From assembly GCF_029522115.1 (NCBI RefSeq), contig NZ_JAKWFK010000013.1, forward strand, positions 105,746-169,745: a DNA stretch of 64,000 nt. Direction: 5' to 3'. Below are positions 37,247 through 46,942 of the stretch, one piece after another; position 1 is the stretch's first letter; each line of letters starts with the position of its first letter. The position numbers were made by a program, and so were the translations under genes. The DNA comes from Trinickia sp. Y13. GTDB taxonomy: Bacteria; Pseudomonadota; Gammaproteobacteria; Burkholderiales; Burkholderiaceae. The notes below the pieces were generated by a model, which had not been told where the DNA came from, ran no database searches, and saw only the letters and a program-made list of their open reading frames with translations.

Positions 37247-37274
37247 AAAAAAAAGGGGCTCGGTGAAGAGCCCC
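37247..37274 (-). terminator. Intrinsic terminator or attenuator between rplT and pheS
   Basis: On the minus strand GGGGCTC and GAGCCCC (7-bp stem, 6-base loop) are followed by eight T. It lies after rplT and 42 bases before the pheS ATG. Because pheST is usually read through from rplT, it may work as a regulated attenuator rather than a full stop. Confidence 0.8.
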
Positions 37275-37284
37275 GTTTTCCTAT

Positions 37285-37313
37285 CGGGAGCCCGGCATGC
37301 ACCGGCGCTCCCG
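37285..37313 (-). promoter_or_regulatory. Second strong hairpin upstream of the pheS terminator
   Basis: CGGGAGC at 37285-37291 pairs with GCTCCCG at 37307-37313, and an inner CCGG/CCGG pair extends the stem. It precedes the terminator hairpin by ten bases and could be part of an attenuation switch. No Phe-rich leader peptide is visible; the only short frame here is ATG-Pro-Gly-Ser-Arg-stop. Confidence 0.55.
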
Positions 37314-37340
37314 ACGAACCACGCAGTACTAATCGGTCAA

Positions 37341-37700
37341 TTAGGCTGCAACGGCGGCTTTCACCTGCTTCACGATCGCGGCAAAAGCGGCCTTGTCGAA
37401 CACAGCCATATCGGCCAGCACCTTGCGGTCGAGTTCGATCGACGCCTTCTTCAGGCCGTTGATGAACACGCTGTACGTCATGTCGTGCTGACGGACCGCC
37501 GCGTTGATACGCGTGATCCACAGCGCACGGAATACGCGCTTCTTGTTGCGACGGTCGCGGTAGGCGTATTGGCCTGCGCGCATGACCGCTTGCTTCGCGA
37601 TGCGGTAGACGTTGTTGCGACGGCCGCGGTAACCCTTGGCCAGGTTGATGATCTTCTTGTGGCGGGCACGTGCCGTAACCCCACGTTTGACTCGAGGCAT
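37341..37700 (-). CDS. rplT: 50S ribosomal protein L20
   Basis: L20 binds 23S rRNA early in assembly of the large subunit. The 119-residue product matches in full, with [40 protein letters not shown] and [20 protein letters not shown]. In E. coli L20 also represses its own operon through the mRNA. It follows rpmI by 29 bases. Confidence 0.98.
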
Positions 37701-37729
37701 GTTTCGCTCCTATGAGTAAAGGTTAAGGG

Positions 37730-37927
37730 TTAGGCGAAGGGCATCATGGCGCGCACGGAATCCAAATTGGACTCGTGAACGGCCGTCGAACCACGCAGGT
37801 GACGCTTGTTCTTCGTGGTTTTCTTCGTGAGGATGTGGCGCTTGAAGGCTTGACCGCGCTTGACGGTACCGCCCGGACGCACCACGAAGCGCTTTGCAGC
37901 GCTCTTCTTGGTCTTCATCTTAGGCAT
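37730..37927 (-). CDS. rpmI: 50S ribosomal protein L35
   Basis: L35 is a small basic protein of the large subunit. The 65-residue product begins [14 protein letters not shown] and contains [23 protein letters not shown] 37927 is the family start; a longer frame from 37936 adds three residues. The 235-base gap to infC contains GC-rich inverted repeats that could be an L20-type control region. Confidence 0.97.
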   Translation of the reverse strand: MPKMKTKKSAAKRFVVRPGGTVKRGQAFKRHILTKKTTKNKRHLRGSTAVHESNLDSVRAMMPFA

Positions 37928-38162
37928 GACGAACAACTCCGTTATTTGATGGCGATGGGTGTGCGGCCGGCCGAAAAGCCCTAGATCCGCCCTTTGAAAC
38001 CCAGTCCACTTGTGTACGGCCAGCCGTTGCCGGCTGCCGTATTTTCGCGAAACGCGCCCGGCACGGCCGGGCTCGATCGTCGAAATCCGCTTTTACATCC
38101 CTGACTGCTTCGCCGCACACGCCCGCGGGCCGCAAACCGCGGCCGCACGGCGCAGCCGCACG

Positions 38163-38684
38163 TTACTTCTTCTTTTTAGGCGCCAAGATCATGATCATCT
38201 GGCGGCCTTCCATTTTCGGCATCTGCTCGACTTGACCGACTTCTTCGAGGTCGGTGCGCAACCGCTCGAGCATCCGCATGCCGATTTCCTGGTGCGCCAT
38301 TTCGCGCCCACGAAAACGCAACGTGATCTTCGTCTTATCGCCCTCATCGAGGAAGCGCGTGAGGTTACGCAGCTTGACGTTGTAATCGCCGTCATCGGTA
38401 CCCGGGCGGAACTTCACTTCCTTGACCTGGATGACCTTCTGCTTGAGTTTCGCCTCGTGCTGCTTCTTCGCTTCCTGGTACTTGAACTTGCCGTAATCCA
38501 TCAAACGGCAGACCGGCGGAACCGCTTGCGGGGCGATTTCCACCAGATCGACGTCCTGCTGTTCCGACATGCGGAAAGCATCAGCCAGTTTCACGATGCC
38601 GAGCGGTTCGTTGTCGACTCCGACTAGACGCACCTCGGGTGCAGAAATTTCACCGTTGATGCGATGCGACTTATCAGTAGCGAT
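38163..38684 (-). CDS. infC: Translation initiation factor IF-3 with ATC start
   Basis: IF-3 prevents subunit joining and checks start codons. The family's N-terminus is (M)[21 protein letters not shown], which is in frame only if translation begins at ATC 38684-38682; GAGG lies nine bases upstream. This gives the standard 173 residues. An ORF search on ATG/GTG would start at GTG 38633 and lose 17 conserved residues. A rare start codon is known for infC in E. coli (AUU), where IF-3 represses its own synthesis, and the same control is likely here. Confidence 0.93.
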   Translation of the reverse strand: MATDKSHRINGEISAPEVRLVGVDNEPLGIVKLADAFRMSEQQDVDLVEIAPQAVPPVCRLMDYGKFKYQEAKKQHEAKLKQKVIQVKEVKFRPGTDDGDYNVKLRNLTRFLDEGDKTKITLRFRGREMAHQEIGMRMLERLRTDLEEVGQVEQMPKMEGRQMIMILAPKKKK

Positions 38685-38733
38685 GTTGTGTTTCCTCTAA
38701 AAATTAAAAAAACGAGCCGCGCTGCCGCAGTGG

Positions 38734-40641
38734 CTACTTGAACGCCTGGATGTCCTGACGCAGACGTTCAACGAAGGCGCCGACAGGCATCACGCCTAGA
38801 TCGACACCGCCACGGGCACGCACGGCTACCGTTTGTGCTTCACGCTCTTTATCGCCCACCACGAGCAGGTACGGCACTTTTTCGAGCGTATGCTCGCGTA
38901 TTTTATAGCTAATTTTCTCGTTGCGCAAATCGAGCTCAATTCTAAGCCCTTGTTTTTGCAACGATTGGGCCAGCGACCGCGCATACTCGGCCTGGCTTTC
39001 GGCGATATTCATGACGACGGCCTGCGTGGGCGCGAGCCAGGACGGCATTGCACCAGCATGGTGCTCGATCAGGATACCCAAAAAGCGTTCCATCGACCCC
39101 ACGATCGCGCGATGCAGCATGACCGGCCGGCGGCGGCTATTGTCCTCCGCCACGAACTCCGCGCCCAGCCGCTCGGGCAGCACCATGTCGAGTTGCAGCG
39201 TGCCGCACTGCCAGGACCGGCCGAGCGCATCTTTGATGTGGTACTCGATTTTCGGGCCGTAGAACGCACCTTCGCCCGCGAGTTCTTCCCACTTCAAGCC
39301 GCAGGCCGTGAGCGCCTGACGCAACCCTTCTTCCGCGCGATCCCACACCTCGTCGGTCCCGGCGCGCTGGTCGGGGCGCAGCGAGAGCTTGATGTCGATG
39401 TTCTCGAAACCGAAATCGCGGTAGACGCTCATCGCGAGCGTGTTGAACTTGATCGACTCCTCGATGAACTGATCTTCCGTGCAGAAGATGTGCGCATCGT
39501 CCTGCACGAAACCGCGCACGCGCATGAGGCCGTGCAGCGCGCCCGAGGCTTCGTTGCGATGGCACGAGCCGAATTCGGCGTAGCGTAGCGGCAGATCGCG
39601 GTAGGAACGCAGGCCGTGCTTGAACACTTGCACGTGCCCGGGACAGTTCATCGGCTTGATCGCGTAGTCGCGTTTTTCCGATTCCGTCGTGAACATGTTC
39701 TCGCGATAGTTCTGCCAATGACCGGACGCCTCCCACAGCGAGCGGTCCATGATCATCGGCGTCTTGATCTCGAGATAGCCGTCCTCGTTCACGCGGCGGC
39801 GCATGTACTGCTCGACTTGCTGCCACAACGACCAGCCCTTCGGATGCCAGAACACCATGCCCGGAGATTCGTCTTGCAGATGGAACAAATCGAGTTGGCG
39901 ACCGAGCTTGCGGTGATCGCGCTTCTCGGCTTCCTCGAGCATGTGCAGATACGCGTCCTGCTCTTCCTTCTTCGCCCAGGCCGTGCCGTAGATCCGCTGC
40001 AGCTGCTCGTTCTTGGAATCGCCGCGCCAATACGCGCCCGCAACCTTCATCAGCTTGAAGACCTTGAGCTTGCCCGTGGACGGCACGTGCGGGCCGCGGC
40101 ACAGATCCGTGAAGCCGCCGTGCGAATAGAGCTTGATCTCGTCGCTCGCGGGAATCGATTCGATGATCTCGGCCTTGTACCTCTCGCCAATGCTCTTGAA
40201 GTACGCCACGGCTTCGTCGCGCGAGACGACACGGCGCGAAACCGGCTCGTCCTTCTTCGCGAGCTCTTGCATCCGCTTTTCGATCTTCTCGAGATCTTCG
40301 GGCGTAAACGGGCGCTGATAGGCGAAATCGTAATAGAAGCCGTTATCGATGACCGGCCCGATCGTCACTTGAGCCTCGGGGTAAAGATCTTTTACCGCAT
40401 AGGCCAACAAGTGCGCGGCCGAGTGACGAATGATGTCGAGGCCGTCCGCATCCTTTTCCGTGACGATCGCGAGCGATGCATCGCGCTCGATCAGCGTCGA
40501 CGTATCGACGAGCTCGCCGTCGAGCTTGCCGCCCAGCGCGGCTTTCGCGAGCCCGGGACCGATCGAGGCCGCAACCTCGGCCACCGTCACCGGGTGATCG
40601 TACTGTCGAGACGAACCGTCGGGCAGGCGTATCGAAACCAT
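38734..40641 (-). CDS. thrS: Threonyl-tRNA synthetase
   Basis: ThrS charges tRNA-Thr and edits Ser-tRNA. The 635-residue product has the N-terminal TGS domain ([20 protein letters not shown]), an editing domain with [11 protein letters not shown] and a [11 protein letters not shown] segment, the class II core ([52 protein letters not shown]), and the C-terminal anticodon domain. ATG 40641 is chosen for its GGAGAGA; the 19 extra codons upstream do not fit the family. It starts the thrS-infC-rpmI-rplT-pheST-ihfA cluster. Confidence 0.98.
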   Translation of the reverse strand: MVSIRLPDGSSRQYDHPVTVAEVAASIGPGLAKAALGGKLDGELVDTSTLIERDASLAIVTEKDADGLDIIRHSAAHLLAYAVKDLYPEAQVTIGPVIDNGFYYDFAYQRPFTPEDLEKIEKRMQELAKKDEPVSRRVVSRDEAVAYFKSIGERYKAEIIESIPASDEIKLYSHGGFTDLCRGPHVPSTGKLKVFKLMKVAGAYWRGDSKNEQLQRIYGTAWAKKEEQDAYLHMLEEAEKRDHRKLGRQLDLFHLQDESPGMVFWHPKGWSLWQQVEQYMRRRVNEDGYLEIKTPMIMDRSLWEASGHWQNYRENMFTTESEKRDYAIKPMNCPGHVQVFKHGLRSYRDLPLRYAEFGSCHRNEASGALHGLMRVRGFVQDDAHIFCTEDQFIEESIKFNTLAMSVYRDFGFENIDIKLSLRPDQRAGTDEVWDRAEEGLRQALTACGLKWEELAGEGAFYGPKIEYHIKDALGRSWQCGTLQLDMVLPERLGAEFVAEDNSRRRPVMLHRAIVGSMERFLGILIEHHAGAMPSWLAPTQAVVMNIAESQAEYARSLAQSLQKQGLRIELDLRNEKISYKIREHTLEKVPYLLVVGDKEREAQTVAVRARGGVDLGVMPVGAFVERLRQDIQAFK

Positions 40642-40732
40642 TGCGTTCTCTCCGAGATGCCGAGTGCGGCACCAAAAACAATTGGTTGGCGGCAACAACC
40701 CAAACTACAGGCGCTTGCTCAGCGAAAGACGG

Positions 40733-40770
40733 ATAAAAAAAATGCGGCCCCGCTTTCGAGGGGCCGCATT
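40733..40770 (-). terminator. Intrinsic terminator upstream of thrS
   Basis: On the minus strand ATGCGGCCCC pairs with GGGGCCGCAT and is followed by at least eight T. It ends the transcript entering from tRNA-Val, so thrS should use its own promoter in the 90 bases after it. The rest of the 40642-40935 gap holds nothing I recognise. Confidence 0.85.
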
Positions 40771-40935
40771 CACTTTCACTACTAGCAGACTAACAGGGCG
40801 AAAGAGGTCCTCGACTAGCGTCGTTCCGAAAAGGTTTCGGTCAACGTTCGCGGTGTCATAACCGTATTCGCCTTGTGCGCTAAGCGCATTTAACTGCCTT
40901 GAATATCCGGCACATACCGGACATTCGATTTTCGT

Positions 40936-41012
40936 TGGTAGGCTCGATTGGACTCGAACCAACGACCCCCACCATGTCAAGGTGGTGCTCTAACCAGCTG
41001 AGCTACGAGCCT
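40936..41012 (-). tRNA. tRNA-Val, anticodon GAC
   Basis: The minus strand folds as a cloverleaf with acceptor AGGCTCG/CGAGCCT, anticodon stem CCACC/GGTGG and loop TTGACAT (anticodon GAC), T-arm GGTTCGAGTCC and encoded CCA. It lies between relA and thrS. Confidence 0.95.
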
Positions 41013-41081
41013 GAAGAAGAGGAGATTATATGGAGCCTATCCGACCTTGGCAAGCACTTTTATGCTTCCACATGCAAAAAG

Positions 41082-43316
41082 TTACGACTTGCGCGCGGCG
41101 CGCACGACGCCGCTCACTTCGCCGAGCAACGTGCATGCGCGCTGCACTTGCGACGAGCTCGACACTTCGACGGTGAACTGCATGAACGCCGCGTTGCGCC
41201 GGCTCATCGTCTTCACGCCGACGACATTCATCTTCTCGCGCGCGAAGACTTCGGAGATATCGCGCAGCAAGCCTTGACGGTCCTGCGCCTCGATCGCGAT
41301 ATCGACGGGATAGACCGACGAGCCGCGCCCTTTCATCACATCGGCCGACCACGCCGTTTGCAACACGCGTTCGGGTGTGCGCGCCGCCATCCGCTGGAAC
41401 GTCGCGCAATCGCTGCGGTGAATCGACATGCCCTTGCCGCGCGTCACGAAGCCGCTGATCTCGTCTGGCGGCGCGGGCCGGCAGCAGCGCGCGAGCTGCG
41501 TGAGCAGCGCATCGACGCCGACCACCAGCACGCCCGTGGAGGCGCCGCGCGCCACGCTCGCGCCGCTGCCGCGCTTTTCGAACTGCTCGGGCATGTCCGG
41601 CTGCGGTTCGGGCGGCGCCGTATCGGAGAGCGCCTGCTCGATGCTGCGCAAGCTGAACTCTTCCTTGCCCACGACGTTGAACAAGTCCTCCGGCGACTTG
41701 AAGCCGAGCTTGGCCGCGAGCTGGTCCAAACTGACCGACGTCTTGCCTTCGCGCTGCAACGTTTTTTCGACGAGCGCGCGACCGTTGGCGATGGTCTCCT
41801 GCAGCTCGACCGCGTTGAACCAAGCACGCACTTTCTGCTTGGCGCGGTTGCTGTGCAAATAGCCGAGTTGGGGATTGAGCCAATCGCGCGAGGGGCCGCC
41901 CTCCTTCACCGCCACGATCTCGACCGTCTGCCCGTTTTGCAACGTCGTGTTCAGCGGCGCCATCGCACCGTCCACACGCGCGCCGCGGCAGCGATGGCCA
42001 AGCTCGCTGTGCAAGTGATAAGCGAAATCGAGCGGCGTCGCGCCTTGCGGCAGCGCGATCACGCGCGCTTGCGGCGTCAGCACGTAGATGTGGTCGTCGT
42101 CGAGCGTCGCTTGGCGCAACTGCTCCCACGCGTTGGCCGCGGCCGGCTCGCCTTCGGCGACGTCATCTTTCCACGCGAGCAGTTGCCGCAGCCACGCGAT
42201 TTTCTCGTCGTACTTGTCGCTCGCGCTGAACTGCCCGCCGTAGCCGCGCGCGCCCGCCTCTTTGTAGCGCCAATGCGCGGCGACGCCATACTCGGCAAAT
42301 CGATGCATCTCGTGCGTACGGATTTGCACTTCGAAGGCGCGGCCATCGTCGCCGATGACGACCGTATGCAACGACTTGTACCCGTTGGGCTTCGGTCGCG
42401 AGATGTAATCGTCGAACTCCTTGGGCACCGGCTGCCAAAGGTTGTGCACGATGCCGAGCACCGTGTAGCAATCCTTGATGTCCGGCACGATGACGCGGAA
42501 CGCACGCACGTCGTAAAGCTCGGCGAAGTCGAGCGCCTTGCCGCGCATCTTGCGCCAGATGCTGTAAATGTGCTTTGGCCGCCCGCTGACCTCGGCCGGG
42601 ATGTGCGCGGCGGCAAGCTCGGCCTGCAGCCGCGCGATGGCCTGCGCCACATAGCTCTCGCGCTCGACGCGCTTTTCGTCGAGCAGCTTGGCAATCCGCT
42701 TGTAGGTGTCCGGATCTTCGAAACGGAACGCGAGATCTTCGAGCTCCCACTTCAGTTGCCAGATGCCTAGGCGATTGGCGAGCGGCGCGTAGATTTCGAG
42801 CGTCTCGCGCGCGACGTCGAGCCCGGGCGAACTCTTGGCCGCCGCGTAAAAGCGCAGCGTCTGCAAACGCGAGGCAAGCCGAATCAAGACGACGCGAATG
42901 TCCTGCGCGAAGGCGAGCAGCATTTTGCGCAACGCTTCGATTTGCGCGCGCCGCGCGGCTTGAGCGTCGCGGCCCGCGTCGAGCGAAGCGCTTTGCGCGG
43001 CACGCAGGCTAACCGTGCCGAGCCGCAGCAGCTTGCGCACGTCGCCCACGAGTTGCGCCACTTCTTCGCCGAAACGCTCGGCAATGACCCGCTCGGGGTC
43101 CGCCAGATAGGGCGCGAGCCCGAACAATGCCGCCGCCAGCACCGCGGACGGATCGACATTGAGTTTCGCGACGATCGCGGCCGTGCCGGCCGCATGATCG
43201 GCCAGCCGCTCTCCCGAGGACAGCAGCACATCGCCCGCGTGCTCGCGCACGAAGGCGAGCGCGTCTTCATAGGACGGCGATGACGGCGCGCCGGACGCGA
43301 CCGTGCCGGCGCTCAT
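41082..43316 (-). CDS. relA: RelA, (p)ppGpp synthetase I
   Basis: RelA makes (p)ppGpp at stalled ribosomes during amino-acid starvation. The 744-residue product has a degenerate hydrolase domain (no HDxxED signature; LFGLAPYLADPERV at that place), the synthetase domain with RPKHIYSIWRKM, YDVRAFRVIV and RPKPNGYKSLHTVV, then TGS (VITLTPQARVIALPQGATPLDFAY region), zinc-finger and ACT domains. This makes it RelA rather than SpoT. ATG 43316 gives the usual N-terminus; a GTG at 43343 adds nine residues. It lies 65 bases after ridA on the same strand. Confidence 0.95.
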   Translation of the reverse strand: MSAGTVASGAPSSPSYEDALAFVREHAGDVLLSSGERLADHAAGTAAIVAKLNVDPSAVLAAALFGLAPYLADPERVIAERFGEEVAQLVGDVRKLLRLGTVSLRAAQSASLDAGRDAQAARRAQIEALRKMLLAFAQDIRVVLIRLASRLQTLRFYAAAKSSPGLDVARETLEIYAPLANRLGIWQLKWELEDLAFRFEDPDTYKRIAKLLDEKRVERESYVAQAIARLQAELAAAHIPAEVSGRPKHIYSIWRKMRGKALDFAELYDVRAFRVIVPDIKDCYTVLGIVHNLWQPVPKEFDDYISRPKPNGYKSLHTVVIGDDGRAFEVQIRTHEMHRFAEYGVAAHWRYKEAGARGYGGQFSASDKYDEKIAWLRQLLAWKDDVAEGEPAAANAWEQLRQATLDDDHIYVLTPQARVIALPQGATPLDFAYHLHSELGHRCRGARVDGAMAPLNTTLQNGQTVEIVAVKEGGPSRDWLNPQLGYLHSNRAKQKVRAWFNAVELQETIANGRALVEKTLQREGKTSVSLDQLAAKLGFKSPEDLFNVVGKEEFSLRSIEQALSDTAPPEPQPDMPEQFEKRGSGASVARGASTGVLVVGVDALLTQLARCCRPAPPDEISGFVTRGKGMSIHRSDCATFQRMAARTPERVLQTAWSADVMKGRGSSVYPVDIAIEAQDRQGLLRDISEVFAREKMNVVGVKTMSRRNAAFMQFTVEVSSSSQVQRACTLLGEVSGVVRAARKS

Positions 43317-43381
43317 CGTTCGACTCTCTTGCTGGACAGCCACTGCGCACCGCTCCTGCTAGTTGGACCGATACCGGCCGC

Positions 43382-43735
43382 TCAGCTTCGTTGCGCCGCG
43401 ACGACGACGATTTCGATGAGGCATTCGGGATTGGCCAGCTTGGCCTCCACCGTCGCGCGCGGCGGCGTTGCGTCCGGCGCGACCCAATCGTCCCACACGG
43501 CATTCATGCCGCCGAAATACGTCATGTCCGACAGGTAGATCTGCACCGACAGCAGATGCGATTTGTCGCTGTTCGCTTCCGCCAGCAGCCGATCGATGTG
43601 GCCGAGCACCTCACGCGTCTGACCCGTGATGTCCTGATTGGAGTCTTCGGCAATCTGCCCGGCGAGATACACCGTGCCGTTGTGGATGGCGATTTCGGAG
43701 AGGCGCTTGCCGACGTGATGACGAATGACTGCCAT
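43382..43735 (-). CDS. RidA-family protein
   Basis: RidA proteins hydrolyse reactive enamine/imine intermediates; some relatives have other substrates. The 117-residue product shows a trimeric RidA fold with IHNGTVYLAGQIAEDSNQDI and TRATVEAKLANPECLIEIVVVA. The highly conserved Arg of the C-terminal motif is in PRATVEAKLA. The first segment differs from canonical RidA, so it is a paralogue of this family. It sits between the alpha/beta hydrolase gene and relA. Confidence 0.88.
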   Translation of the reverse strand: MAVIRHHVGKRLSEIAIHNGTVYLAGQIAEDSNQDITGQTREVLGHIDRLLAEANSDKSHLLSVQIYLSDMTYFGGMNAVWDDWVAPDATPPRATVEAKLANPECLIEIVVVAAQRS

Positions 43736-43804
43736 GTCGAGGTTCCTGTTCTAGAGGGTGGGCGAGCCTGCGCAGCGCCGCTTTCGCGGCCGCGCAAAAC
43801 GCTA

Positions 43805-44695
43805 TTATGACTCGCCGACGAAGAACTGCCTCGCCACGGCGATCTGCCCGGCGTCCAAGAACGCCGGCGCATGGCCCACGCCGGGGATTTCCACCGAGGT
43901 AACCGAGGGCGCGCGTTCTTTCATGCGCGTTACGGTTTCGCGCGAGAGCAGATCGGACTGCGCGCCGCGTACGACCAGGACCGGCCCCGGGATCTGTTCG
44001 AACAGGCGCCACAGCGCCGCTTCGCCCGCTGCCGCCACTTCGGGTGTCGCCGCCCGGAACGGCACGGCTATCGCCGGGTCGTAGCGAAACTCCCACGCCC
44101 CGTCCTCACTCTGACGAAAGAGCGGCGCATTGATCTCGCTCCATTCGGCGGCCGTCAGCGGGCCGAAGCTTGCCGCCAATTCGGCTGCATGCGCGACGCC
44201 TTCTTCGCGGGTCGCGAAGCGCGGGTTCTGGCCGACGTAAGCGCCGATCCGCGTCAGCGCTTCGGGCTCGATGTGCGGGCCGATGTCGTTGACGAGCAGC
44301 TTGCCCACGGGCGAGCCCGGCAAACCGGCCAGCGTCATGCCGATGAGCCCGCCCATCGACGTGCCGAACCAATCGACGCGCTCGACATTGAGCCGCGCGA
44401 TCAGCGTGACCATATCGGCAACGTATTGCGGCACGACATAGCGGCTCGGGTCGGTTAGCCAATCGGAGAGTCCGCGGCCGACGACATCGGGACAGACGAC
44501 GCGGTAGACATCGCTCAGCGCGGCGGCAACCCGGTCGAAGTCGCGCCCGGTTCGCGTGAGCCCATGCACGCAGACGAGCACCCGCGGATTGTCGCGATCG
44601 CCCCACTCCGTATAGGCGATCCGGTGCAAGCCGGCGGGGCTCGCGCACTGGACATAGCGCTGCTCGGGAACGGCGCCATTGCGCATCGTGCTCAT
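43805..44695 (-). CDS. Alpha/beta hydrolase
   Basis: This 296-residue protein has the alpha/beta hydrolase layout: oxyanion region CVHGLTRTGRDF, nucleophile elbow GTSMGG, a helical cap from about 150 to 220, acid in VVRGAQSDLLS and base His in PGVGHAPAF. The substrate is not known. ATG 44695 is chosen over 44815 because the strand beginning HRIAYTEWGD then lies at the usual distance. It starts 67 bases after the scoB stop. Confidence 0.87.
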   Translation of the reverse strand: MSTMRNGAVPEQRYVQCASPAGLHRIAYTEWGDRDNPRVLVCVHGLTRTGRDFDRVAAALSDVYRVVCPDVVGRGLSDWLTDPSRYVVPQYVADMVTLIARLNVERVDWFGTSMGGLIGMTLAGLPGSPVGKLLVNDIGPHIEPEALTRIGAYVGQNPRFATREEGVAHAAELAASFGPLTAAEWSEINAPLFRQSEDGAWEFRYDPAIAVPFRAATPEVAAAGEAALWRLFEQIPGPVLVVRGAQSDLLSRETVTRMKERAPSVTSVEIPGVGHAPAFLDAGQIAVARQFFVGES

Positions 44696-44762
44696 CCTAT
44701 CGTCGTCCTTAGGGCGGCGCGGCGGCCGCCCGGTGGTCACGCGCCGCGTTTGGCGCGCGACC

Positions 44763-45404
44763 TCACTGCAATGCGCTCGTATCGAGCGGCGCCCCGGTCT
44801 TGGCCTTGATTTCATCGACGCTCACGCCAGGCGCGAGCTCGATGAGCGCAAGGCCCGCATCGGTCACGTCGATGACGCCCAGATCGGTGATGATCCGATC
44901 GACGACGCCCACGCCCGTCAACGGCAACGTGCAGCTTTCGAGAATCTTGTGCTGATCGCCCTTGGCCACGTGCTCCATCAATACGACCACGCGCTTGACG
45001 CCGGCGACGAGGTCCATCGCCCCACCCATGCCTTTGATCATCTTGCCGGGAATCATCCAATTGGCGAGGTCGCCGTTCTTGCTGACCTGCATCGCCCCGA
45101 GGATCGCCAGGTTGATGTGGCCGCCGCGGATCATGGCGAACGAATCGGCCGACGAGAAAATCGACGAACCCGGCAGCGTCGTGATCGTCTGCTTGCCGGC
45201 GTTGATCAGATCGGCGTCGAGCTCGTCTTCCGTGGGCGAGGGGCCGATGCCGAGCAAGCCGTTTTCCGACTGCAGCCACACATCGATGCCGGGCGGCACG
45301 TAATTGGCGACGAGCGTGGGCAAGCCGATGCCCAGGTTCACGTAGAAGCCGTCTTGCAGCTCTTTGGCCGCGCGCGCAGCCATCTCCTCACGAGTCCAAG
45401 CCAT
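44763..45404 (-). CDS. scoB: 3-oxoacid CoA-transferase, subunit B
   Basis: With subunit A this enzyme moves CoA from succinyl-CoA to a 3-oxoacid such as acetoacetate. The 213-residue product has the catalytic Glu in [13 protein letters not shown] and [15 protein letters not shown]. The start lies one base after the scoA stop, so translation is coupled. It could equally serve 3-oxoadipate (PcaJ). Confidence 0.94.
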   Translation of the reverse strand: MAWTREEMAARAAKELQDGFYVNLGIGLPTLVANYVPPGIDVWLQSENGLLGIGPSPTEDELDADLINAGKQTITTLPGSSIFSSADSFAMIRGGHINLAILGAMQVSKNGDLANWMIPGKMIKGMGGAMDLVAGVKRVVVLMEHVAKGDQHKILESCTLPLTGVGVVDRIITDLGVIDVTDAGLALIELAPGVSVDEIKAKTGAPLDTSALQ

Positions 45405-45405
45405 G

Positions 45406-46110
45406 TCAGTCTCCTTTCGCGCGCACGACGCGTTGTTCGATGCGTTTTTCCGGATGCGCATTGAGTACGATGCGCTGCACGAAGATGCCGGGCGTGTGAA
45501 TCGCATCCGGATCGAGTTCGCCCACTTCGACGATCTCTTCGACTTCGGCCACCGTGATGCGTCCGGCCATTGCGCACATCGGGTTGAAGTTGCGAGCGGT
45601 GCGGCGATAGATGAGATTGCCGGACTTGTCTGCCTTCCACGCTTTCACGAGTGCGATGTCCGCCGTCAGCGAGCGTTCGAGCACGTAATGGTTATCGCCG
45701 AACTGACGCGTTTCCTTGCCTTCTGCGATGACGGTGCCGAACCCCGTGGCGGTGAAGAAGGCGGGGATGCCCGCCCCGCCCGCTCGCAGCTTCTCGGCCA
45801 GCGTGCCTTGCGGCGTGAATTCGAGCTCGAGCTCGCCGGACAGGAACTGGCGCTCGAACTCCTTGTTCTCGCCGACATACGACGAGATCATCTTCTTGAT
45901 TTGGCGCGTTTCGAGCAGCAGGCCGAGGCCAAAGCCGTCGACGCCCGCGTTGTTGCTGATGCAGGTGATGCCCTTCACGGCCGTGTCGCGCAGCGCGGCA
46001 ATCAACGCCTCGGGAATGCCGCACAGGCCGAAGCCGCCGACGGCGAACGTCTGGCCGTCCTTGACGATGCCTTCGAGCGCGGCGGCCGCGCTTGGATAGA
46101 CTTTGTTCAT
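45406..46110 (-). CDS. scoA: 3-oxoacid CoA-transferase, subunit A
   Basis: The 234-residue product has the glycine-rich [16 protein letters not shown] and [22 protein letters not shown] typical of the A subunit, and [18 protein letters not shown]. It is the first gene of the scoAB pair. The paired subunits form the active transferase; 3-oxoadipate is an alternative substrate. Confidence 0.94.
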   Translation of the reverse strand: MNKVYPSAAAALEGIVKDGQTFAVGGFGLCGIPEALIAALRDTAVKGITCISNNAGVDGFGLGLLLETRQIKKMISSYVGENKEFERQFLSGELELEFTPQGTLAEKLRAGGAGIPAFFTATGFGTVIAEGKETRQFGDNHYVLERSLTADIALVKAWKADKSGNLIYRRTARNFNPMCAMAGRITVAEVEEIVEVGELDPDAIHTPGIFVQRIVLNAHPEKRIEQRVVRAKGD

Positions 46111-46337
46111 CTGAGTGTCCCTTCCATGATGGAAATCCGTGATCGGATGGCGGCTAGCCCCAACGCTGAGTCGATGCCTATTCTAGTCGTCGAGCGCGCA
46201 TCCGTACGGGTGAAAGACGCGCTTGCCGCACTTCGTTTAATGGGCCAAAGGGTACGATGGGCGGCGCTTGCGGCACAATACGCAAAAATACATAAGCGAA
46301 AGCCCCCGTGCGAAACCGTGCCGGCCTGCCGCGAATC

Positions 46338-46883
46338 ATGCCCAAAATCGACTACCAGACCGCCTTCCATCTCGCGCCGATCGGCCTCGTGCTATCGCGC
46401 GATCGCGCCATCGAGGATTGCAACGATGCGGTTGCCGGCATCTTTCGCTGCGATCGCTCCGCGCTCATCGGCCGCTCGTTCGAAGTCCTGTATCCGTCGT
46501 CCGACGAGTTCGAGCGCATCGGCGAGCGCATCGGCCCCATCATGACGGCGCAAGGCAGCTACGCCGACGATCGGATCATGAAACGTGCCGACGGCGAGCT
46601 CTTCTGGTGCCACGTCACGGGCCGGGCGCTCGAGCGTAACGCGCCGCTCGCCGCCGGCGTCTGGACCTTCGAGGATTTGAGCGCGACGCGCCGGGTGGCC
46701 GTCGAGTTGACGCCGCGCGAACGCGAAGTGGCGGCGCAACTGGCCACGGGCAAAACGAGCAAGCAGATAGGCCGCGCGCTTGACATCAGCTCGCGCACAG
46801 TCGACATTTACCGCGCCCGGCTCATGCGCAAGTACGGCAGCGGCAACGCGACCGAACTCATGCAGCGCCTGCTCGGCCAATGA
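46338..46883 (+). CDS. PAS-LuxR transcriptional regulator
   Basis: This 181-residue protein joins a PAS domain (about 10-115, LAPIGLVLSRDRAIEDCNDA and DGELFWCHVTGR) to a LuxR-type helix-turn-helix (about 118-178, LTPREREVAAQLATGKTSKQIG). It has no receiver domain and should be a one-component sensor of a small ligand or redox state. It is divergent from scoA with 227 bases between starts, so scoAB may be among its targets. ATG 46338 is chosen over 46308. Confidence 0.88.
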   Translation: MPKIDYQTAFHLAPIGLVLSRDRAIEDCNDAVAGIFRCDRSALIGRSFEVLYPSSDEFERIGERIGPIMTAQGSYADDRIMKRADGELFWCHVTGRALERNAPLAAGVWTFEDLSATRRVAVELTPREREVAAQLATGKTSKQIGRALDISSRTVDIYRARLMRKYGSGNATELMQRLLGQ

Positions 46884-46942
46884 GCCTGCCGACGGCCGGA
46901 TAAGCGCGGCGCTGCCGTGCGCTCGCGCCGCCGATGTGCGCC

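Noticed and set aside
40899..42770. 623-codon plus-strand frame spanning tRNA-Val and relA
   Set aside because: It runs through a tRNA gene and antisense to relA, so it is a shadow.
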